This document shows, one piece after another, positions 18,466 through 27,443 of a DNA stretch of 64,000 bases. This stretch comes from Paludibacterium paludis. GTDB lineage: Bacteria > Pseudomonadota > Gammaproteobacteria > Burkholderiales > Chromobacteriaceae. The first letter of the stretch is position 1. Each line of letters starts with the position of its first letter. A program made the translations under genes and the position numbers. The notes beneath the pieces were generated by a model. It worked only from the letters and a program-made list of their open reading frames with translations, was not told the origin of the DNA and did no database searches. The stretch is taken from positions 2,542,001 through 2,606,000 of the forward strand of contig NZ_CP069161.1 of NCBI RefSeq assembly GCF_018802605.1. Reading direction: 5' to 3'.

Positions 18466-19356
18466 TCAGTGACGGGCCGACAACTCCGCCGTCAGGGGAT
18501 CCCATAGCGAGGCATCGGACAGGGGCGTCGCGGCGGGCAGATAGGGGTTGGGTATGCGGATCAGACGGCGCCCGGCCAAACGACTGTCCGCCAGCACGCC
18601 TTGCTTGTAAGCCTGATAGCGCCGCTCGAATTCACCCGAGGCGATCAAACGGCGCAGGCCATCCTCCAGACGGGCCGCCATGCGCGCCCCCCGCTCCGTG
18701 CGCGGCAGGAACACATAGCGGGGCAAGGGGTAATACAGCAGCAGACGGCGGTCGATGCTCAAGGCCGGATAACGCTGCGCGAACAGCCGGAATTCCCGGC
18801 CGATCTCGTTGACGCCGCGAGGCAACAGATCGAAGCGCCCCTTGTCGAGCATCGCGAACAGGCCTTCGTAGTGGTTGGCGGTGGTCACCGTGAACCCGGC
18901 ATCGCGCAGGATGGCCACATCGACCCAACTGTCCTGCTGGCCAAGACTGAAGCGGCGCAGGCCGGACAGCGAGTCGACCCCGGAGAGCTCCGCTTCGCGG
19001 CCCTTGCGCACCAGCATCAGCCGGTAGCCGGTCAGCCCCTTGTCAAGCGGTATGCGCACCGGCTGCAAGACCTCTTCCAGCACGCGGCTGGTGGTGCGCA
19101 CCATGATGTCCACGCGGCCGCCGGTACGCATCTCGTTGACCACCCGCTCGCCGTTCATCTTGTCGGAAACCGGCTCCAGCACGGCCTTGCCGTAACGCGC
19201 CTCGTTGGTTTTCAGGGCGGCGGCGACCAGATCCCAGTAGTACTGGTAGCGCGGATCATCCGCCACCTCTCCGGCCGAATAGCGCCACACCGACACGGGC
19301 AGCGCCCCCGCCACGACAGGCAACAGAACAAGCATCAGGCTCAGCAAACGTTTCAT
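18466..19356 (-). CDS. periplasmic solute-binding-like protein
   Basis: The 296-residue secreted protein has a clear signal peptide (MKRLLSLMLVLLPVVAGA) and a solute-binding fold. Motifs include the GGRVDIMVRTTSR and KGRFDLLPRGVNEIGREF regions that resemble family-3 binding proteins without adjacent transporter genes. The ATG at 19356 follows GGGAAG and is preferred over the adjacent GTG. It is convergent with the EamA-type gene and divergent from the GDL cassette. Its ligand and any partner are unknown. Confidence 0.68.
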   Translation of the reverse strand: MKRLLSLMLVLLPVVAGALPVSVWRYSAGEVADDPRYQYYWDLVAAALKTNEARYGKAVLEPVSDKMNGERVVNEMRTGGRVDIMVRTTSRVLEEVLQPVRIPLDKGLTGYRLMLVRKGREAELSGVDSLSGLRRFSLGQQDSWVDVAILRDAGFTVTTANHYEGLFAMLDKGRFDLLPRGVNEIGREFRLFAQRYPALSIDRRLLLYYPLPRYVFLPRTERGARMAARLEDGLRRLIASGEFERRYQAYKQGVLADSRLAGRRLIRIPNPYLPAATPLSDASLWDPLTAELSARH

Positions 19357-19642
19357 CACTTCCCGGTTTCCGCACTACGGCCAACTTCAGCAATGCGCCA
19401 ATCCTAACAGGGAAAAATGTCGGGCATATAGCGATGCGTCACACTTTCGCGTGATCTCCCCGTCCTTCACTGATCGAACGGCCAGAACCGGATCATCCAA
19501 CCCGGTGGCGGCCCTTGGGGAACACGCGCGCGGAACGCCGCGAAACCTGCACCAAAGAACAGGGCGGGACACCGCGCATCCGGCTAAGCCTAAGTACGCC
19601 GCGCACCGGCGGCCCGTCCGTTCCTTTCATCGGGAGATAGCC

Positions 19643-19831
19643 ATGCCCCACGCTTCCACCGCTTCCCAGCCGCCCTACGGCGTCGCCATCCAGCAAGCCA
19701 TCAGTGAAGGCGACCTGCCCGCGATGAAATTGCTGCTGGAGCAAAGCCGGCACTACCTGACGCTCGCCGATGAATTGCGTATCGCCGTCGACGCGTTGGA
19801 ACAGGAAATCCAGCGACTGGAAAGCCGCTGA
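19643..19831 (+). CDS. GDL-motif small protein (DUF1843), first of the cassette
   Basis: This 62-residue protein is essentially one DUF1843 domain. It has PYGVAIQQAISEGDLPAMK followed by a predicted amphipathic helix ending in LEQEIQRLESR. The same pattern, with a central Gly-Asp-Leu, closes the next two proteins. A radical SAM/SPASM enzyme ends the cassette, so this small protein is a candidate peptide substrate. The start follows GGGAGA. It has no signal peptide. Confidence 0.8.
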   Translation: MPHASTASQPPYGVAIQQAISEGDLPAMKLLLEQSRHYLTLADELRIAVDALEQEIQRLESR

Positions 19832-19861
19832 CCACACGGCACCCCAACCCAAGGAGGCACC

Positions 19862-20488
19862 ATGTCACAATCCGCCATCGGTCTGTTTCCGGTCAGCTAC
19901 CGGATCGGCACCAGCGCATCCGGCGCACCGACCCTGATGCTGAATCTGCTCGTCAACACCCCGCAGCACAGCGTGATAGGCACCGCCCACATCGGTCAGG
20001 CGGTCAATCCCCCCGTGAACGTTCACTCGGATGTAAAAGGCCAGTACACCTACATGACCGTGATGCCACCCAATGACAGTCGCATCCTCATCACCGCGCA
20101 AGGCCGTCCGTTCGGCGCGAACCCGCACTCCGAAACCAATTTCAGTCTACATCTGGTGCTGGATCACGACTGGCAAAAAGGCGTCGCCAGCTACCGTTAT
20201 TTCAATGGCGGCCACTGGGTTGAAGTGGAAAACGCTCCAGCCAGAATCAACAAGGAACTGAAGTCCGATCCGGCGATCCTGACCCGGGAAGCGGGCGCCG
20301 GGGTCAATCCGGTTCCGTCCGCCATCGTGCTGTACGGCGCGCCGATCCAGAGCGCCATCGCCAGCGGAGACCTGGCCCGGATGAAGTCGCTCGCGGCGCT
20401 TGCCCGGCAGCAACTGGACAGTCAGCCCCAATTGCGCAAGCAGCTGGAAAAACTGAAAACCGAAATCGGCAAGCTGGAACACCGTTGA
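19862..20488 (+). CDS. DUF1842-DUF1843 protein with GDL motif
   Basis: The 208-residue protein has an N-terminal DUF1842 domain (GLFPVSYRIGTSASGAPTL, then LNLLVNTPQHSVIGTAHI and a conserved LDHDWQKGVASYRY). A short linker leads to a C-terminal DUF1843 domain containing YGAPIQSAIASGDLARMK. A perfect AAGGAGG precedes the ATG, 30 bases after the previous gene. The C-terminal domain matches the whole of the first small protein. No function is known for either domain; the cytoplasmic location is inferred from the lack of a signal peptide. Confidence 0.85.
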   Translation: MSQSAIGLFPVSYRIGTSASGAPTLMLNLLVNTPQHSVIGTAHIGQAVNPPVNVHSDVKGQYTYMTVMPPNDSRILITAQGRPFGANPHSETNFSLHLVLDHDWQKGVASYRYFNGGHWVEVENAPARINKELKSDPAILTREAGAGVNPVPSAIVLYGAPIQSAIASGDLARMKSLAALARQQLDSQPQLRKQLEKLKTEIGKLEHR

Positions 20489-20536
20489 CCCCGCCTCGCG
20501 CAAACCGACTACGAACCCACGACAAGGAGTTCCCTC

Positions 20537-21139
20537 ATGTCCATCGGATTATTCCATACCCGGTACATCATCGCGTCGCCGGCGATCGGGTCGCCCGTGC
20601 TGACGCTGGAAATACTGGTCGACACACCCCACAAGCGCATCAGCGGACAGGCGTGCATCAGCCAGAGCACCTTCCCTCCCCTGGCGTTTCATGCCGATGT
20701 CTGGGGCGGCTACAGCCAGCCACGGCTCGACCCGGGATCCGAGTACCACATCGTGATGGCGCTGGAAGGCAATCCGGCCGGTCCGGCCAGCCAGCTTGCC
20801 GACACCTTCCACCTGCATGCCGTGCTCGATCATGACTGGCAGAGCGGTTTCGCCAGCTACCGTTTTGTCTATCAGGGCCAAATGCACGCCGTGGAACATG
20901 CGGCGATGACCGTGGACAAGGCCGGAGCCGGCAGCGAAGCGACCTATCTGCCCCCGCCGCACCCGCACCCCGTGCCGCTGTATGCCGCGGCGCTGCAGCA
21001 GGCCGGCTCGGGCGGCGACCTGGCGAGGATGAAGGCGCTGGCGAGCCAGGCTCAGCTGCAGCTCGACCAGGGCGAGCAGATCCAGGTGGCGCTGCGCGAC
21101 CTGGATGCCGAGATTTCCCGTCTGGAAACTCGCCGCTGA
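20537..21139 (+). CDS. second DUF1842-DUF1843 protein with GDL motif
   Basis: The 200-residue protein is a diverged paralogue of the preceding gene. DUF1842 elements are GLFHTRYIIASPAIGSPVLT, LEILVDTPHKRISGQACI and LDHDWQSGFASYRF. The C-terminal DUF1843 has YAAALQQAGSGGDLARMKAL. Both proteins end in a charged helix (LDAEISRLETRR here). AAGGAG precedes the start. Paralogues side by side suggest that several substrates or subunits are handled by the one radical SAM enzyme downstream. Confidence 0.85.
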   Translation: MSIGLFHTRYIIASPAIGSPVLTLEILVDTPHKRISGQACISQSTFPPLAFHADVWGGYSQPRLDPGSEYHIVMALEGNPAGPASQLADTFHLHAVLDHDWQSGFASYRFVYQGQMHAVEHAAMTVDKAGAGSEATYLPPPHPHPVPLYAAALQQAGSGGDLARMKALASQAQLQLDQGEQIQVALRDLDAEISRLETRR

Positions 21140-21196
21140 CGCCACCTTCCCGCCGGCCGACAGGCCGGCGGGAACACCTCTTCGGGGAATCCTGCC

Positions 21197-22651
21197 ATGA
21201 CCCGCCGCGACGACCTGCCCGCGCGTTATCTCGACGATAGCGATTTCATCGGCTTTGTGCCGGTGCACGTGGTCTGGGAAATAACCTTGGCCTGTGACCT
21301 CAAATGCCTCCATTGCGGTTCGCGGGCCGGGCACCGTCGCGCCAACGAATTGAGCACGGCCGAATGCCTCGAGGTCATCGATGCCCTGGCGCGGCTCGGA
21401 ACGCGCGAGGTCACGCTGATCGGCGGCGAAGCCTATCTGCGCAAGGACTGGAGCCGGCTGATCCGCGCCATCCACGAGCACGGCATGTACTGCGCGATCC
21501 AGACGGGCGGGCGCAACCTCACCCGGGCGAAATTGCAGGAGGCGATCGATGCCGGACTTGACGGCGTCGGCGTTTCGCTGGATGGCCTCGCCCCGCTGCA
21601 CGACACGGTGCGCAATGTGAAAGGTTCGTTCGAGCGAGCCTCCGACACCCTCGCCCGCGCCAGGGAGGCCGGGCTCGCGGTCAGCGTCAATACCCAGATC
21701 GGTCCGCGGACCATGGCGGACCTGCCGGCGTTGATGGAGCACATCATCGGACTGGGCGCCACGCACTGGCAGATCCAGCTGACCGTGGCGATGGGCAATG
21801 CCGTCGACAACCCCGATGTGCTGCTGCAGCCTTATCAATTGCTCGAACTGATGCCGCTATTGGCCCGGCTCTACCGCGAAGGCGAAGCGCGTGGCCTGCT
21901 GATGAATGTCGGCAACAATATCGGCTACTACGGCCCTTACGAGCACCTGTGGCGCGGATTCGGCGACGACCGGGTGCACTGGACGGGCTGCGCGGCCGGA
22001 CAGACGGTGATTGCGCTGGAGGCGGACGGCACGGTGAAAGGCTGTCCATCGCTGGCGACAGTGGGATTCGCCGGAGGAAATGTGCGGGATTTGCCGCTGG
22101 AAGCGATCTGGCATCACAGCGAAGGCATACATTTTGGCAGGCTGCGGTCCGTGGACGATCTGTGGGGATACTGCCGGGACTGCTACTACAACGACGTGTG
22201 CCGCGGAGGTTGCACCTGGACCTCCCACTCGCTGCTCGGCAAACCGGGCAACAATCCCTACTGCCACTACCGGGCGCTGCAACTGCACAAGCAGGGCTTG
22301 CGCGAACGCATCGTCAAGCTGCAGGACGCCGCGCCCGCCTCCTTCGCGGTGGGACGCTTCGACCTGATCACCGAACGGATCGATACGGAAGAGGAAACCG
22401 GCCGCGTCAGCCGTTCGGGGCAAGTGATCGAACTGGCCTGGAAGCACAAGGGCAGAAAAGCGCCCGAGCGAGGACATCCACCCGCCCGGCTGGCGCTGTG
22501 CCGGGCCTGCCGCGAGTACATTCATCCGACCGAAACGCAATGCCCGCACTGCAACGCCGACGTCGCCGCGGCGCAGGCCGAACATGAGCGGGAAACCGCG
22601 CGGAGGAGGGAAATCATCGATACGATGTCCCGCCTGCTAGCAGGCCGTTGA
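21197..22651 (+). CDS. radical SAM/SPASM enzyme of the GDL cassette
   Basis: The 484-residue protein has the radical SAM cluster cysteines at residues 33, 37 and 40 (ACDLKCLHCGS). A SPASM-type auxiliary cluster region follows (GCPSL and YCRDCYYNDVCRGGC, about 326-339). A C-terminal zinc-ribbon-like pair, CRACREY and CPHC, lies at about 435-453. SPASM enzymes often modify peptides or proteins. I recall a family described as associated with GDL-motif peptides, and the three preceding genes carry that motif. Target and chemistry are unknown. The final codons abut island DNA; the sequence GGCCGTTGAAAAA at the stop looks like an insertion-sequence end, so the original C-terminus may have been altered. 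Confidence 0.88.
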   Translation: MTRRDDLPARYLDDSDFIGFVPVHVVWEITLACDLKCLHCGSRAGHRRANELSTAECLEVIDALARLGTREVTLIGGEAYLRKDWSRLIRAIHEHGMYCAIQTGGRNLTRAKLQEAIDAGLDGVGVSLDGLAPLHDTVRNVKGSFERASDTLARAREAGLAVSVNTQIGPRTMADLPALMEHIIGLGATHWQIQLTVAMGNAVDNPDVLLQPYQLLELMPLLARLYREGEARGLLMNVGNNIGYYGPYEHLWRGFGDDRVHWTGCAAGQTVIALEADGTVKGCPSLATVGFAGGNVRDLPLEAIWHHSEGIHFGRLRSVDDLWGYCRDCYYNDVCRGGCTWTSHSLLGKPGNNPYCHYRALQLHKQGLRERIVKLQDAAPASFAVGRFDLITERIDTEEETGRVSRSGQVIELAWKHKGRKAPERGHPPARLALCRACREYIHPTETQCPHCNADVAAAQAEHERETARRREIIDTMSRLLAGR

Positions 22652-22736
22652 AAAATGAGCAAAAACCAGTTGTTTCAGGTTGAGTCCGTCAAGGTGGTGC
22701 AACTATTTCGGCCTGAACTCTGGTCAGATTTGTGGT

Positions 22737-23466
22737 TTATATCCCCAATAGCGGGGGTGTGCTATCGGTTAACGCCTCGGCAGGCTCCGCCATCGAATGC
22801 TGCGGCATATAGCGATTCTGTCGCTGCCATTCTTCGTTCTGCTCCATCAACACCGCGCCAATCAAGCGCCGCAGGCTGGCTTCGTTCGGGAAGATTCCGG
22901 CCACGTTGCTGCGGCGTTTGATTTCCTTGTTCAACCTCTCCAGCGTATTGGTCGAATGGATCTTGACCCAGTGGGCCTCCGGGAAGTCCAAATGCGCCAG
23001 CACGTCATATTCGGCGCCATCCATGATCGCCGCGGCCTTGGCGAACTTCGGTCGTAGCTCATCGGCCACTTGTCGCCAGGCCTGGTGGGCGCGGCTTGCG
23101 TCGGGCTGCTGGAACACCTGCCGGATCAACGTACTGACCAGCCCCTGGTGCGACTTCGGCACGCACACCAGGACGTTGCGCATGAAGTGCAAGCGGCAGC
23201 GCTGCCAGGTGGCGCTAAACACCTGGGCGATCGCGGCTTTCAGCCCTTCATGGGCGTCCGAGATCACCAACTTCACGCCGGAAAGACCGCGCTGGCGCAG
23301 CCCACGCAGGAACTCGATCCAGAATTCCTTGGCCTCGGATTCGCCGATGCCCAGCCCCAGAATCTCCCGCCGGCCATCCTGATTCACCGCACAAGCCACT
23401 ATGGCGGCGACCGACACCACCCGTCCGCCCTTGCGCACCTTCAGGTAGGTCGTCGGCCCTGCAAAA
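22737..23466 (-). pseudogene. IS256-family transposase, C-terminal fragment
   Basis: The frame encodes the second half of a Mutator/IS256 transposase. It has the segments KGGRVVSVAAIVACAVN, GVKLVISDAHEGLKAAIAQV, WQRCRLHFMRNVL and HSTNTLERLNKEIKRR, which include DDE-type catalytic regions. The N-terminal half is missing: homology stops near 23466, where an IS5-type fragment begins. The open frame listed from 23438 starts at an internal GTG and is not a real start. Confidence 0.85.
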
Positions 23467-23479
23467 TTCCCTCCCGGGA

Positions 23480-23949
23480 CTATCGCGACTCACCCACATG
23501 GCACACAGCGCGAGGGATTGGACCAGTAAGTGCCACGAGCGCCAGGTATCCCGCCAGAATCGGACGCAAATAAAGCACACACCGCCCTAATCGGGCCATC
23601 GCCCGGAGCAACCAGCGCAGATTGTAGCCGGCGGCACATAGCACGGCATGTAGGGCGTCGCCCAACGTCCCTTGCAACCAACAGCGATCATCCGGTGATC
23701 CGCCCTAAGATGCCCGATGGCCGGCTCGACGGCCTGGTGGCGCTGCAACTGAGACAACGACTTGTCCTTGCCACGATGGATGATCGCCACTCCCGGGTTA
23801 TCGTGATCCGCGCCCCGGAAGCCCAGATCGACGACAACCCTTTTGGGCACCTTGCCCGTGCCCTCCAGCAGAATACTGACTTGTTCCAGCTGTTTGCGGA
23901 GAATGTGCCCGTCGTAGGGATTACCAGGAAAGGTGCGTGCCCCGACCAT
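23480..23949 (-). pseudogene. IS5-type transposase, C-terminal fragment with frameshift
   Basis: Two overlapping frames together read as the end of one IS5-like transposase. The first has NPYDGHILRKQLEQ, VVVDLGFRGADHD and HQAVEPAIGHLRADHRM. After a one-base loss near 23687 the second continues LQGTLGDALHAVLCAAGYNL. The 5' part is cut off at the edge of the IS481-type element, and the 3' edge abuts the IS256 fragment. It is non-functional. Confidence 0.8.
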
Positions 23950-24923
23950 TAGGTGTCCAGTCCCGGACGATTGCTAACGCGCTTTTTGAATAATTCAGGG
24001 CGCTGTTTTTGCCACTCCTTCATGGCCTGAATCGGTGTTCGATGTTGCAGCGCCAATTGCGGTAAGTGCTGATTGTAGAGCAGTACATAGCGCTCCAGCG
24101 TCTCGGCCAAGTCCTTGCCGGAGTCGAAGCGGTGCGTCGCCAGCACGTCGCTGATCCGGCCGTTAAAGCGTTCTACCATCCCGTTGGTTTGCGGGGTGCG
24201 CGGTTTGGTCAATCGGTGCTCAATCCCGAGCGCAGTGCACAGCAGATCGAATTCGTGTTCACCACTCGGTTGCTTTTGCTTGTTGAACAGCCGGTCGGTG
24301 AACTCACTGCCGTTGTCGGTCAGGATCGTTCGGATATGGCACGGCACCGCCTTTTGCAGGGCGGTTAGAAACGCTCTGGCGGTATGGGCCGTCTTGTTCG
24401 ACTTAATCTGCACAAAGACCCAGCGTGTGGCGCGGTCGATCGCAACGAACAAGTCGCAGCGGGATGTTTCGTCCGGCATCTGCGGTAAGTATTTGACGTC
24501 GATGTGAAAGTAGCCCGGATCGTACGCCTTGAATGGCTTGCTGAGGCGGTTGACCGGCGCGGACGAGGACTCTAGATCACGCAGGTTGCCTACGCCGTGG
24601 CGACGTAAGCAGCGGTCCAGCCCGGAGCGGGAAACGTCGGGATTCAGGAACTCGTGCACGACGACCAGCAGGTCATCCAGGCCGAGCTTGAGCAACTTGC
24701 GCAGTTCGACCGCGATGTGCTCCTGGGCCGGTGTCAGCCGGGTTTGCAGCCGATGGGCCGTGTGCGAGCGGTCTTCAACAGAGTCACGATTCCGCCACTT
24801 GATGATGGTGGGGATGCTGACGTTGAAGCGTGCCGCCAGTTCGGCCAAGGTGCCGGTTGCGTTGCGAATTTCCTCGCGGATAACCGGCGTTGTGCGGGCT
24901 TGTTTGTGCAGTTTGACGATCAT
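23949..24923 (-). CDS. IS481-family transposase, intact frame
   Basis: The 324-residue protein has a helix-turn-helix N-terminus (ATGTLAELAARFNVSIPTII) and an integrase core. The core has HIDVKYLP with the first aspartate, LTDNGSEFTDR with the second and MVERFNGRISD with the glutamate. Length and layout fit IS481. The stop codon is at the very edge of the element (GTGTCCAGTCCCGGAC on the plus strand), typical of this family. It interrupts the IS5-type fragment to its left. I could not define the second terminal repeat, so the outer limits are uncertain. Confidence 0.88.
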   Translation of the reverse strand: MIVKLHKQARTTPVIREEIRNATGTLAELAARFNVSIPTIIKWRNRDSVEDRSHTAHRLQTRLTPAQEHIAVELRKLLKLGLDDLLVVVHEFLNPDVSRSGLDRCLRRHGVGNLRDLESSSAPVNRLSKPFKAYDPGYFHIDVKYLPQMPDETSRCDLFVAIDRATRWVFVQIKSNKTAHTARAFLTALQKAVPCHIRTILTDNGSEFTDRLFNKQKQPSGEHEFDLLCTALGIEHRLTKPRTPQTNGMVERFNGRISDVLATHRFDSGKDLAETLERYVLLYNQHLPQLALQHRTPIQAMKEWQKQRPELFKKRVSNRPGLDT

Positions 24924-25331
24924 TGTTGTTGCTGTTGTAGGGCGTGCAGAAGCCTACCCATACCTTCCCGGGCGATGGCAAGTTTCTCAAAGCGTTTGCT
25001 TATATGATCATCCGGGATGCGACAATTAGGCCACGCTTGTGCGTGACCGCAATGATCGTCGGTCGCCATGGGTTTCTCTCTCGATTTCCCTCAGGCTTTT
25101 ATAGGCAGCATTTTAATTTCTCAGCGTTCAGCGTCGGTGAAATTCTCGTGAAAGCCAATGTTCATGGGGATTGCAGACATTTTGCAGGTCCGACTAGGTA
25201 TTCCTTGTTTTAAAGCGACTGCGGCTCTTGTATGACCAACAGCAACAATGCAGAATGACATTTACATACCACCAATGGTGACCCCTTTGGAAAAGCCCCA
25301 TCAAAATACATGGAGTTCATTTACAAATACT
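24924..25331. other. island spacer without recognised gene
   Basis: These 408 bases follow the transposase start and probably include the end of the IS481-type element (about 24924-24965). The remainder becomes AT-rich to the right. I see no frame with coding character and no convincing hairpin. Confidence 0.45.
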
Positions 25332-25754
25332 CTACATCGATGAGTTTATATATTGAAAGAAACTTGCATCAGCGGGGAGTGACAATGCATCCCAATTATC
25401 CATTTTAAATCTACCTGTCGCCTGCTTCAGCTTTTCCGTGCCATGCAAATAAAGTATGTCCCAGACAAGGTCTTCATTTTTCTCTAGATCAGGACTTTCT
25501 CTACTTTTAATTAGGATAAACCTTACCTCTTCAGCATTAAGCTTTTCGAATCCATGCATACATGGCATTGGTTCTATAAGCCCCAAACCCATTGAATTAT
25601 ATATAAAATCTATTACGGCAAGCGCCCATTCTTCTGGAGTGTCCCCATATTGTCCACCAAATACATTAGAAAGCGCTCCATTAGGGCAAAAATCATCTAA
25701 CGCTGCAAAAATCAACTGCCGCTGAGCAGAGTCATTCTTGTCCAATTTATACAT
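25332..25754 (-). CDS. putative immunity protein of a polymorphic toxin
   Basis: I do not recognise the family. The 140-residue, acidic, cytoplasmic protein (begins MYKLDKNDSAQRQLIFAALD) lies 38 bases downstream of a toxin C-terminal fragment on the same strand. GGGAA precedes the ATG. Size, acidity, AT-rich codon use and position are what immunity genes of contact-dependent or Rhs-type toxins show. The frame is intact, although its toxin is truncated. Function is inferred from context only. Confidence 0.55.
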   Translation of the reverse strand: MYKLDKNDSAQRQLIFAALDDFCPNGALSNVFGGQYGDTPEEWALAVIDFIYNSMGLGLIEPMPCMHGFEKLNAEEVRFILIKSRESPDLEKNEDLVWDILYLHGTEKLKQATGRFKMDNWDALSLPADASFFQYINSSM

Positions 25755-25792
25755 ATCACATTCCCGGGAATTTAAATTTCGCTATTTCACCA

Positions 25793-26150
25793 TTATTTGC
25801 TGCTCGAACAGCAGGATTGTTTACCTTCAACTGTTGCTGTCGCCAAATTAGTCTTACCAGACGCGTCGCCTGCCACTCTATAGGTTACAACTGTACCATC
25901 TGGCAGTTTTGCTACCCATGAATTACCGTTCTTAATTGGATTCACAGAAAGGGGCGTCTGTCCATTGAATGCAGATTTGGCAAATGCCTCTGCTGTTGCA
26001 TTCGGGTTAACAGATGGGGGCATAGGAATTGGTGTTCCGACACCACCGATACCAGGCGGAAGCTTGCCGTTAGCGTCAAGTAACGATGCTGGGATTCCAC
26101 CAGGTTTGGCACTGGTCGCAGCATTTCTCCCGACACTTCCAACTGCTTCC
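25793..26150 (-). pseudogene. C-terminal fragment of a polymorphic toxin, cut by an IS3-type element
   Basis: The frame reads as the end of a larger secreted toxin. A glycine/proline-rich stretch (GVGTPIPMPPSVNP) is followed by a small domain with NGNSWVAKLPDGTVVTYR and a cysteine-rich tail. It has no start of its own. Codons beyond 26150 belong to the terminal repeat of the insertion sequence. The toxic activity cannot be named from sequence. It is followed by an intact putative immunity gene. Confidence 0.55.
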
Positions 26151-26187
26151 TGGATTTGCCCCCGTATCACAGGACACCGACCAACGC

Positions 26188-27066
26188 TTAAGTTGATGAA
26201 ACCGCCAGGCGTCGAAACTCTCGTGGAGATCGGTATTTCAACGCGCTGTGCGGGTGAAACTTGTTGTAATGCTCAATAGCCATCGCCAGATTCCGGTAAG
26301 CCGTATGGGCGTCCGGTTTCGGCATATGGCCGACGTAGTCTCGCTTCAGCGTCTTGACCATGCTTTCCGCCATGCCGTTACTCTGCGGGCTGCAGACCGG
26401 CGTGGTTACCGGCTTGAGGCCGATTTCTCGCGCAAACCGCCGAGTATCGGCGGCAATATAACTCGAACCATTGTCGCTCAGCCATTCCACCTCCGGCGAA
26501 ATACCCAACTGAATGCCGCGCTTTTCCACCGCTTCCAACATAACGTCTCGAACCATGTCACCCGTGTAGCCACCGGTCGAGGCTGTCCAACTGATGATTT
26601 CACGGTCGCAGCAGTCCTCCGCAAAGACGACGCGCAGCTTTTCGCCATTATCACAGCGAAACTCGAAGCCGTCCGAGCACCAGCGGCGATTACGGGTAGT
26701 CACAGCAACGCGCCCCTCATGCCTGCGCGGGATACCCGGTTGTTTGAGCCGCCGCTGGAGCAGCAGACCATGCTGACGCATGATGCGATAAATGCGCTTC
26801 ACGTTGACCGGTGGCAAGTTACCGGCCTCTCGCTGTCGGCGAATCAATCCCCACGTCCGGCGGTAGCCGTAGCTGGGCAACGGAGAAATGGCGGTCTGGA
26901 TCTCTTTGACCAACTCGCTATCATCGGTCGATCGACAAGAACGACCATCGCGCCAATCAACAGGACGCGACGCACGGCGAATCACGTTCGAGCGCGCCAA
27001 CCCGAGCGAAGTGCAGACCGGGGCTACTGGTCTTCCCCCGGCAATAAGGGTGAGCGCGCAATCCAC
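26188..27066 (-). CDS. IS2-group transposase orfB
   Basis: The 292-residue protein is the catalytic subunit of an IS2-like element. Conserved stretches are [35 protein letters not shown] with the first aspartate, [12 protein letters not shown] with the second, and [15 protein letters not shown] with the glutamate, ending YRSPREF. The DDE triad is complete. In this family it is made as a fusion with orfA by programmed -1 frameshifting. Since orfA is damaged, the element is probably inactive on its own. Confidence 0.9.
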   Translation of the reverse strand: MDCALTLIAGGRPVAPVCTSLGLARSNVIRRASRPVDWRDGRSCRSTDDSELVKEIQTAISPLPSYGYRRTWGLIRRQREAGNLPPVNVKRIYRIMRQHGLLLQRRLKQPGIPRRHEGRVAVTTRNRRWCSDGFEFRCDNGEKLRVVFAEDCCDREIISWTASTGGYTGDMVRDVMLEAVEKRGIQLGISPEVEWLSDNGSSYIAADTRRFAREIGLKPVTTPVCSPQSNGMAESMVKTLKRDYVGHMPKPDAHTAYRNLAMAIEHYNKFHPHSALKYRSPREFRRLAVSST

Positions 27067-27396
27067 TTTTTTGTGCGAGCGATGTCCACGGCTTCTTTGA
27101 GGATTTCGTTCTCCATCGTCTTCTTGCCGAGGAGTCGCTGCAGTTCGCGTATTTGCTTGATGGCTGACGCCAACTCGGAGGCCGGCACGACTTCTTCACC
27201 CGCGGCAATCGCCGATAGACTGCCCTCCTGATAAAGTTTGCGCCACTTGAAGAGCTGATTGGGATTGAGCCCATGACGACGGGCCACGAGGGAAACCGAC
27301 TGGCCGGGCATGAAGCTTTCGGCCACAATGGCCTGCGCTCCAGCGGCGACGGCGCTCAGGTCCGAGTACGTCTGTCTTGTTGTTGGTGTTAGTCAT
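27024..27396 (-). pseudogene. IS2-group orfA with frameshift
   Basis: The N-terminal part reads [20 protein letters not shown] from the ATG at 27396. The rest is in another frame: [20 protein letters not shown], then [20 protein letters not shown] and [19 protein letters not shown]. The switch near 27340 requires an indel. Both parts match the DNA-binding orfA of IS2, so the gene is broken. Confidence 0.8.
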
Positions 27397-27443
27397 AAAC
27401 ATAGCCTCAAACCTATCCCTTATTCTAAGCGGGAATCGGTGTC

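Noticed and set aside
19643..21139. the three GDL proteins as phage or toxin genes
   Set aside because: They are GC-rich like the chromosome, share a common module and are followed by a conserved radical SAM enzyme; no toxin or phage feature is present.
24944..25213. 89-codon plus-strand frame in the island spacer
   Set aside because: No ribosome-binding site, no domain, and composition changes midway through the frame.
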